Source of the DNA: Treponema sp.
GTDB lineage: Bacteria > Spirochaetota > Spirochaetia > Treponematales > Breznakiellaceae
Direction of reading: 5' to 3'
Length of the DNA: 10,783 nt
Assembly (NCBI GenBank): GCA_031268125.1
Contig: JAIRXT010000250.1
Coordinates: forward strand, 1-10,783
The position numbers and the translations under genes were made by a program. This document shows, one piece after another, positions 7,591-10,783 of this stretch (position 1 is its first letter; each line of letters starts with the position of its first letter). The notes beneath the pieces are model-generated. The model ran no database searches, was not told where the DNA came from, and saw only the letters and a list, made by a program, of their open reading frames with translations.

Positions 7591-7776
7591 TGTTGCATGG
7601 GGTTGGCATACATTTCTGAATTTCCTGTGTAGTGAACCGGGGAACACCCATAGGAACGACGCCATTTGACCATTTTTTGATAGCGGCGTTGTACAACCGT
7701 TTCCTTGCAGTACAGGCCCGGATGGGCCTGATAGCCCGGTTCCCGGCGCCGCCGGAAATGCGCCCCCAATACATGC
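7591..7776. repeat. Gene-free stretch with GC-rich palindromes, possible dispersed repeat
   Basis: No convincing gene lies here. Three palindromes cluster near the pdxK end: GTTGTACAAC (7688-7697), a 7-bp stem CAGGCCC/GGGCCTG with a GGAT loop (7713-7730), and CCGGCG-C-CGCCGG (7743-7755). Several minus-strand frames stay open, but their arginine- and cysteine-rich products have no recognisable domain and no ribosome binding site. This composition is typical of intergenic repeat units, though a dispersed copy was not demonstrated. Confidence 0.45.
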
Positions 7777-8592
7777 CTAACTAAACAGGTTCCCGCTCCG
7801 CCATGCGGAAGGATTCCCCGGCCCCACCCACCGGTTCAGGGGGAAACCGGCTTTAAGGCTCTGGGTGATGAATTTCTTTGCCAGGCTGACTGCCGCGGGA
7901 ACGGAAAGCCCCCGGGCCAGGCCCGCCGCAATGGCCGCCGAACTGGTACAGCCTGCGCCGTGGTTCCAGCTTGTCTTAACCAGGTCGTCTTCCAGGGTGG
8001 TAAAATCCTTCCCGTCGTACAAAAGGTCCAGCGCCCGGCTCTGGTTGGGCAGCTTGGCCCCCCCCTTGATAAAGACATACCGGGCCCCCTTGCCGCCGAT
8101 GATCCGTGCCGCCTCCTTCATCTTTTCCGGGGAGTCGATCCCCCCCAGGCCGGAAAGCTGTTCCGCCTCGAAGAGGTTGGGGGTTACTACCTCCGCCAGG
8201 GGCAGCAGCTTTTCCGCAACGGCGCTGTTCAGTTCCGGGTTCAGGGCCTCCCCGGCTCCCTTGCAGACCATCACCGGGTCCAGAACATAGTTGGCGACCT
8301 TGTGGGCGGTAAGGTACTCCCGGGCCAGTTCCACCGCGTAAAATGTCCCCAGCATCCCCGATTTAGCGGCGCTTACCCCCACGCCCTTGAATACCGTTTC
8401 CAACTGGGCGCGGAGAGCCGCCTCGTCCGTGGGGAAGACCTTGTGGGCCCAGTTGTTGTCCGGGTCCATTGTGGCGATAACCGTTACCGCCGCCATGCCG
8501 TACAGGCCGTATTCCTCGAAGGTTTTTAGGTCCGCCTCCAGGCCCGCGCCCCCCGAGGCATCGGAACCGGCAATTGTCGCAATCTTGATCAT
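7777..8592 (-). CDS. pdxK: Pyridoxal/pyridoxine kinase of the ThiD-like (PdxK) type
   Basis: The enzyme phosphorylates vitamin B6 vitamers with ATP to give PLP, PNP or PMP in the cytoplasm. The 271-residue ribokinase-fold protein starts with the ThiD/PdxK motif 'IAGSDASGGAGLEADLKTF' (7-25). It has 'TMDPDNNWAH' (41-50), 'DPVMVCKGAGEAL' (105-117), 'VVTPNLFEAEQLSG' (135-148) and the anion-hole motif GAGC (212-215). The MVCKGA and HGAGC cysteines (Cys110 and Cys215) match the two cysteines of the Bacillus/Staphylococcus PdxK subgroup. This favours PdxK over a thiamin HMP-P kinase, although the families overlap and dual activity is possible. GAGGAGGTGA gives a very strong ribosome binding site before the ATG. 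It follows cysK and the NifX-like gene on the same strand, and its product is the cofactor of CysK. Confidence 0.88.
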   Translation of the reverse strand: MIKIATIAGSDASGGAGLEADLKTFEEYGLYGMAAVTVIATMDPDNNWAHKVFPTDEAALRAQLETVFKGVGVSAAKSGMLGTFYAVELAREYLTAHKVANYVLDPVMVCKGAGEALNPELNSAVAEKLLPLAEVVTPNLFEAEQLSGLGGIDSPEKMKEAARIIGGKGARYVFIKGGAKLPNQSRALDLLYDGKDFTTLEDDLVKTSWNHGAGCTSSAAIAAGLARGLSVPAAVSLAKKFITQSLKAGFPLNRWVGPGNPSAWRSGNLFS

Positions 8593-8635
8593 ATTCTCAC
8601 CTCCTCATTATTTATTGTGATGATTCATGTACAGT

Positions 8636-8657
8636 TCCGGCAACGCCGGATATTTTT
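8636..8657 (+). terminator. Small GC hairpin with U-run in the pdxK leader
   Basis: TCCGGC-AAC-GCCGGA (8636-8650) is followed on the plus strand by TATTTTT, the shape of an intrinsic terminator. No plus-strand gene ends here. It could stop antisense transcription towards the NifX-like gene, or act as a simple leader hairpin about 45 nt upstream of pdxK on the minus strand, where no U-run follows the stem. Confidence 0.35.
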
Positions 8658-8731
8658 CGCTATGGACTTATTTCAAGGCACAGCGTAGTACAGACCCGGG
8701 AAAAAGCCAAGCGTTGCTCAGGTTGTGTTAC

Positions 8732-9124
8732 TCAAACAGGTTCTCCGGCGGCGCTTTGCGGGCTGCCGGGGCCTCCTGTTTTTTGTGTTTTTGAATAGTA
8801 CCGGGCCAGTTTTCTCAGCGCCCCGTCAATTGCGGAAGGCTCTTCAAAAACGGAAATCCCCGCCAGTTCCAGTTCTTTCCGGGCCGGAGGACCAATCCGG
8901 GCGGTCAGAACAGCGATACAGTCGCCCATGTTTCCGGCGATTCCCGCATTACCCGGACTGCACGCGCCGGTGCGGCCGGTACACCAGGGGTCAACCGTCC
9001 GCCGTTCCACCAGGGCGCTGGTCCCGTCCCGCTCCACATCGTAGATAAACAACCACCGGGCATGACCAAAATGCTGGTTGATCAAAACCCCGTCGGCGCT
9101 GGTAACCGCTACTCGCCAAGCCAT
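8732..9124 (-). CDS. Stand-alone NifX/NifB C-terminal-type (dinitrogenase iron-molybdenum cofactor) domain protein
   Basis: This 130-residue cytoplasmic protein consists almost entirely of the NifX-like fold that binds iron-sulfur cofactor precursors. The family hallmarks are present: an initial strand 'WRVAVTSADG', then 'INQHFGHARWLFIYDV' (15-30), Cys48 in 'VDPWC', and 'GDCIAVLTARIGPPARKEL' (67-85). A 'GISVFEE' strand and helix follow. It most resembles the C-terminal domain of NifB without the radical SAM part. The last 20 residues are low-complexity (Gly, Pro, Ser). It begins 19 nt after the cysK stop with a weak ribosome binding site, so it is probably co-transcribed with cysK and may handle a metal-sulfur cluster. 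A direct role in nitrogenase is not shown, since no nif gene is in the window. Confidence 0.85.
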   Translation of the reverse strand: MAWRVAVTSADGVLINQHFGHARWLFIYDVERDGTSALVERRTVDPWCTGRTGACSPGNAGIAGNMGDCIAVLTARIGPPARKELELAGISVFEEPSAIDGALRKLARYYSKTQKTGGPGSPQSAAGEPV

Positions 9125-9143
9125 GCTGTCTTACCGCCGGGAG

Positions 9144-10067
9144 TTAATTCTCGTCCCACAGCCAAGTGGACAGATAGCGCTCCCCCGTGTCGGGAAGGAC
9201 AGCGACGATAACTTTGCCCTTGTTTTCCGGCCGTTTGGAGATCGTCAAAGCCGCTTCCAGGGCGGACCCGGAGGAAATACCTACCAGAATACCCTCTTTT
9301 TTGGCAAGCAGCCGGGCGGCGGTTGCGGCTTTAACATCGTCGGTCTGGTAAATCTCGTCCACAATCGCCTTATCGTAGACCTTGGGCACAAAGCCCGCGC
9401 CAATTCCCTGGATCTTATGGGGTCCCGGGCTGCCGCCGGAGAGTACCGGACTGGCGGAAGGCTCCACGGCGATTACCTTGACGCTGGGTTTTTTCGCTTT
9501 AAGGTACTTCCCCGCTCCGGAGATTGTGCCCCCCGTGCCTACCCCGCCGATAAGAATGTCGATCTTCCCGTCCGTGTCGTCCCAAATTTCCGGTCCCGTG
9601 GTCTTTTCGTGGATCGCCGGGTTGGCGGGGTTGTCGAACTGCTGGGGGATAAAGGAGTTGGGGATAGATGCGGCCAGTTCCTCCGCCTTGGCAATGGCCC
9701 CTTTCATGCCCTTGGCCCCCTCGGTCAGCTCCAGTTCCGCACCCAGGGCCTTAAGCAGCTTCCGCCGCTCAATACTCATGGTCTCCGGCATCGTCAGGAT
9801 GATCCGGTAGCCCTTAACCGCCGCCACATAGGCCAAACCAATGCCCGTATTGCCGCTGGTCGGTTCGATAAGGATCGTCCCCTCTTTTATTTTGCCGCTC
9901 TGCTCCCCCGCCTCGATAAGCGCCAGGGCAATCCGGTCTTTTACACTGTGGAGGGGGTTAAAACTCTCCAGCTTGACATAAACAACGCCCCCCCCTTCGT
10001 TGATCTTGTTGATTTTCACCAGCGGGGTGTTCCCGATGAGATCCGTAATTTTTTCTACCCGTGCCAT
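9144..10067 (-). CDS. cysK: Cysteine synthase (O-acetylserine sulfhydrylase)
   Basis: This PLP-dependent enzyme converts O-acetylserine and sulfide to cysteine in the cytoplasm. The 307-residue length is typical. The PLP Schiff-base lysine is Lys43 in 'NPLHSVKDR'. The substrate loop is TSGNTG (70-75), the phosphate-binding loop GVGTGGT (175-181), and the pyridine-contacting 'GISSGSA' segment is at 263-269. A cystathionine beta-synthase is unlikely because no CBS domains follow; a CysM-type enzyme is less likely but possible. The start is fixed by AGGAGG a few bases before the ATG. It is the first gene of the cysK, NifX-like, pdxK run and has its own strong promoter with candidate operators. 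Confidence 0.94.
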   Translation of the reverse strand: MARVEKITDLIGNTPLVKINKINEGGGVVYVKLESFNPLHSVKDRIALALIEAGEQSGKIKEGTILIEPTSGNTGIGLAYVAAVKGYRIILTMPETMSIERRKLLKALGAELELTEGAKGMKGAIAKAEELAASIPNSFIPQQFDNPANPAIHEKTTGPEIWDDTDGKIDILIGGVGTGGTISGAGKYLKAKKPSVKVIAVEPSASPVLSGGSPGPHKIQGIGAGFVPKVYDKAIVDEIYQTDDVKAATAARLLAKKEGILVGISSGSALEAALTISKRPENKGKVIVAVLPDTGERYLSTWLWDEN

Positions 10068-10081
10068 ATTATCCTCCTGGG

Positions 10082-10101
10082 ATAAACCCTAGTAAGTTTA
10101 T
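10082..10101. promoter_or_regulatory. Inverted repeat in the cysK leader, candidate operator
   Basis: ATAAAC (10082-10087) and GTTTAT (10096-10101) are a perfect inverted repeat with an 8-bp spacer. The site lies at about the transcription start, between the -10 box and the ribosome binding site, where a bound repressor would block transcription. Sulfur and iron-sulfur genes are often controlled by Rrf2-type repressors such as CymR or IscR, but the regulator here is unknown. Confidence 0.45.
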
Positions 10102-10107
10102 GGGTAT

Positions 10108-10136
10108 AATATACAATTGTTTTCCGGTTTTGTCAA
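10108..10136 (-). promoter_or_regulatory. Sigma70-type promoter of cysK
   Basis: On the minus strand TTGACA (10131-10136) is separated by 17 bp from TATATT (10108-10113), a near-consensus promoter. The start site would be near 10101, about 34 nt before the cysK ATG. It probably drives cysK and the NifX-like gene, and perhaps pdxK. Confidence 0.75.
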
Positions 10137-10148
10137 GAGGTCTTGACA
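10131..10148. promoter_or_regulatory. Perfect inverted repeat overlapping the cysK -35 box
   Basis: TGTCAAGA-GG-TCTTGACA is a perfect 8+2+8 inverted repeat that contains the -35 hexamer of the cysK promoter. A dimeric regulator bound here would cover the -35 box. It may also duplicate the TTGACA box on the opposite strand, but no good -10 follows there. Confidence 0.5.
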
Positions 10149-10158
10149 GGAATACGGC

Positions 10159-10197
10159 AACTTTCAGTTTAACCATTCCAAAACAAAAAAGAGCCGG
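10159..10197 (-). repeat. Conserved 39-nt element upstream of cysK promoter (copy 2)
   Basis: This is the partner of the element at 7479-7517, with 32 of 39 bases identical and the same 22-nt distance to the -35 box. It also overlaps the 3' end of the degraded XRE reading frame, so that frame's last codons are probably not native coding sequence. Confidence 0.6.
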
Positions 10198-10421
10198 AGG
10201 CCTTGTCTAACCTTGATCCACAACATACAACGGGCAGATCTTCTTAATTTTCCAAAAAATTCGTCCAAGCGGCGATCAATATCGGTCTTCATTATCTTGT
10301 GAAGCCGTTCTACCAGGCGGGGGCTAAAACCACCTTTCTGGTCATTAACGCCGTGCGCCGGCGGAGGGCATAAAAGTTCATAAATTTCCACTCCAAGGGC
10401 TTTAGAAAGGCGAAACGACAT
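10164..10421 (-). pseudogene. C-terminal remnant of an XRE-family regulator
   Basis: The 85-codon frame begins MSFRLSKALGVEIYELLCPPP. This is the last helix and tail of XRE regulators and aligns with 'MIQKLAYALKIDPTELF' of the regulator at the left edge of the window. The four preceding helices that make the DNA-binding unit are absent, and an in-frame TGA lies one codon upstream of the ATG. None of the frames upstream encodes the missing part. After 'RRLDEFFGKLRR', where a regulator tail could end, the frame continues into the promoter-upstream element. It is best read as a truncated, probably inactive gene, with the break near the palindromic element at 10482-10562. A small expressed protein cannot be excluded, but there is no clear ribosome binding site. 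Confidence 0.55.
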
Positions 10422-10481
10422 TGCTCAAAGTACTGGTAATTGAGGCATGGGGGTTGTAAATCTCTTCCCTGCCTTGCAGTA

Positions 10482-10562
10482 GGGTCAAATTTAGTGCTTG
10501 CGGCGGGATTCTTCATGGTGCATCTCAAAAAAATCTTCCCGCGTCAAGCATAAATTTGACCC
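10482..10562. repeat. 81-bp imperfect palindrome, REP/MITE-like element
   Basis: GGGTCAAATTTA (10482-10493) is exactly mirrored by TAAATTTGACCC (10551-10562). Pairing continues inward through TGCTTG/CAAGCA and GCGGGA/TCCCGC with one bulge and two mismatches, giving about 24 paired positions around a 28-nt interior. There is no open frame or clear target duplication. The size and symmetry suit a small non-autonomous or REP-type repeat; a transcript would fold into a long hairpin. Confidence 0.65.
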
Positions 10563-10585
10563 GGAGTGATGCAGGTTAAAGGCCC

Positions 10586-10783
10586 TTACTGTTCTTCGTA
10601 CTGTTCTATGTCGTAACTGACGTATTCAAGCGTTACCCCTGCCGTTTTGAACATGGCCTCCGAGTCCTGGGCATCGTGGTAGCGGCGCCGGCAGACTACC
10701 CGGACGATGCCGCAGTTGATGATCAGCATGGCGCAGGTACGGCAGGGCGTCATGCGGCAGTAAAGGGTGGCCCCCGCAATGGC
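10586..10783 (-). CDS. Deoxycytidylate (dCMP) deaminase, C-terminal part (start outside window)
   Basis: The last 65 residues of a zinc-dependent deaminase that converts dCMP to dUMP for dTTP synthesis (ComEB/DCTD type). The visible motif 'GATLYCRMTPCRTCAMLI' contains the PCxxC zinc ligands. 'IINCGIVRVVCRRRYHD' follows, then a segment ending 'YDIEQYEEQ' before the TAA stop. The missing N-terminal part should hold the HAE motif with the third zinc ligand and the proton-shuttling glutamate. The gene enters from the right edge on the minus strand, and the palindromic repeat begins 23 nt after its stop codon. A riboflavin-type or tRNA deaminase is less likely, because the motif order and spacing suit dCMP deaminase. 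Confidence 0.85.
   Translation of the reverse strand, partial: AIAGATLYCRMTPCRTCAMLIINCGIVRVVCRRRYHDAQDSEAMFKTAGVTLEYVSYDIEQYEEQ

Noticed and set aside
7493..7774. 93-codon minus-strand frame beginning 2 nt after the pdxK stop
   Set aside because: It has no ribosome binding site, runs through the terminator hairpin and palindromes, is rich in Arg and Cys, has an overlapping open frame beside it, and has no recognisable domain.
9078..10085. 335-codon plus-strand frame antisense to cysK
   Set aside because: It is antisense to a clear cysteine synthase with all catalytic motifs and has no recognisable protein signature.
10310..10528. 72-codon minus-strand frame overlapping the XRE remnant
   Set aside because: It crosses the palindromic element and reads the remnant's DNA in a different frame. 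The recognisable XRE helix is in the other frame, so this one is a shadow.
1..10783. CRISPR array, transposase or phage genes
   Set aside because: There are no regularly spaced direct repeats with spacers, and no transposase, integrase or phage structural motif in any credible frame.

Overview
The window reads as chromosomal DNA of a spirochaete, most likely a Treponema of the termite-gut type. This is an inference from the style of the proteins: the Lon, ClpX and PdxK sequences, the XRE regulators carrying a 'KALGVEIYELL' block, and a NifX-like protein beside cysteine synthase. It is not proven. Nearly all genes lie on the minus strand, in three blocks, and base composition is moderately GC-rich.

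Left edge (1-1330): a partial XRE-type regulator on the minus strand runs off the left end. It diverges from a plus-strand lipoprotein made of two near-identical domains. The lipoprotein converges on the end of the proteolysis operon, and I see no clear terminator between them.

Protein quality-control block (1331-7456, minus strand): a strong sigma70-type promoter precedes tRNA-Leu(UAG). Then come trigger factor (tig), clpP, clpX and lon, packed with 9-nt gaps or overlaps. Trigger factor meets nascent chains. ClpX unfolds proteins into the ClpP barrel. Lon is a second, self-contained ATP-dependent protease. The operon therefore joins folding at the ribosome to two degradation routes.

Cofactor and sulfur block (about 7550-10136, minus strand): a strong promoter with two inverted repeats precedes cysK. 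A stand-alone NifB/NifX-type cofactor-binding protein follows, then pdxK, which makes the PLP that CysK needs. A bidirectional hairpin terminator and a cluster of GC-rich palindromes fill the gap between pdxK and the tRNA promoter.

Right edge (10164-10783): the C-terminal remnant of an XRE regulator lies next to an 81-bp imperfect palindrome that looks like a small mobile or REP-type repeat. The C-terminal part of a dCMP deaminase follows and runs off the right end.

The most interesting unexplained signal is a 39-nt element (32 of 39 identical) found exactly 22 nt upstream of the -35 box of both strong promoters, tRNA-Leu/tig and cysK. I see no clearly novel multi-gene system. Most of the window is housekeeping genes with interesting intergenic DNA.
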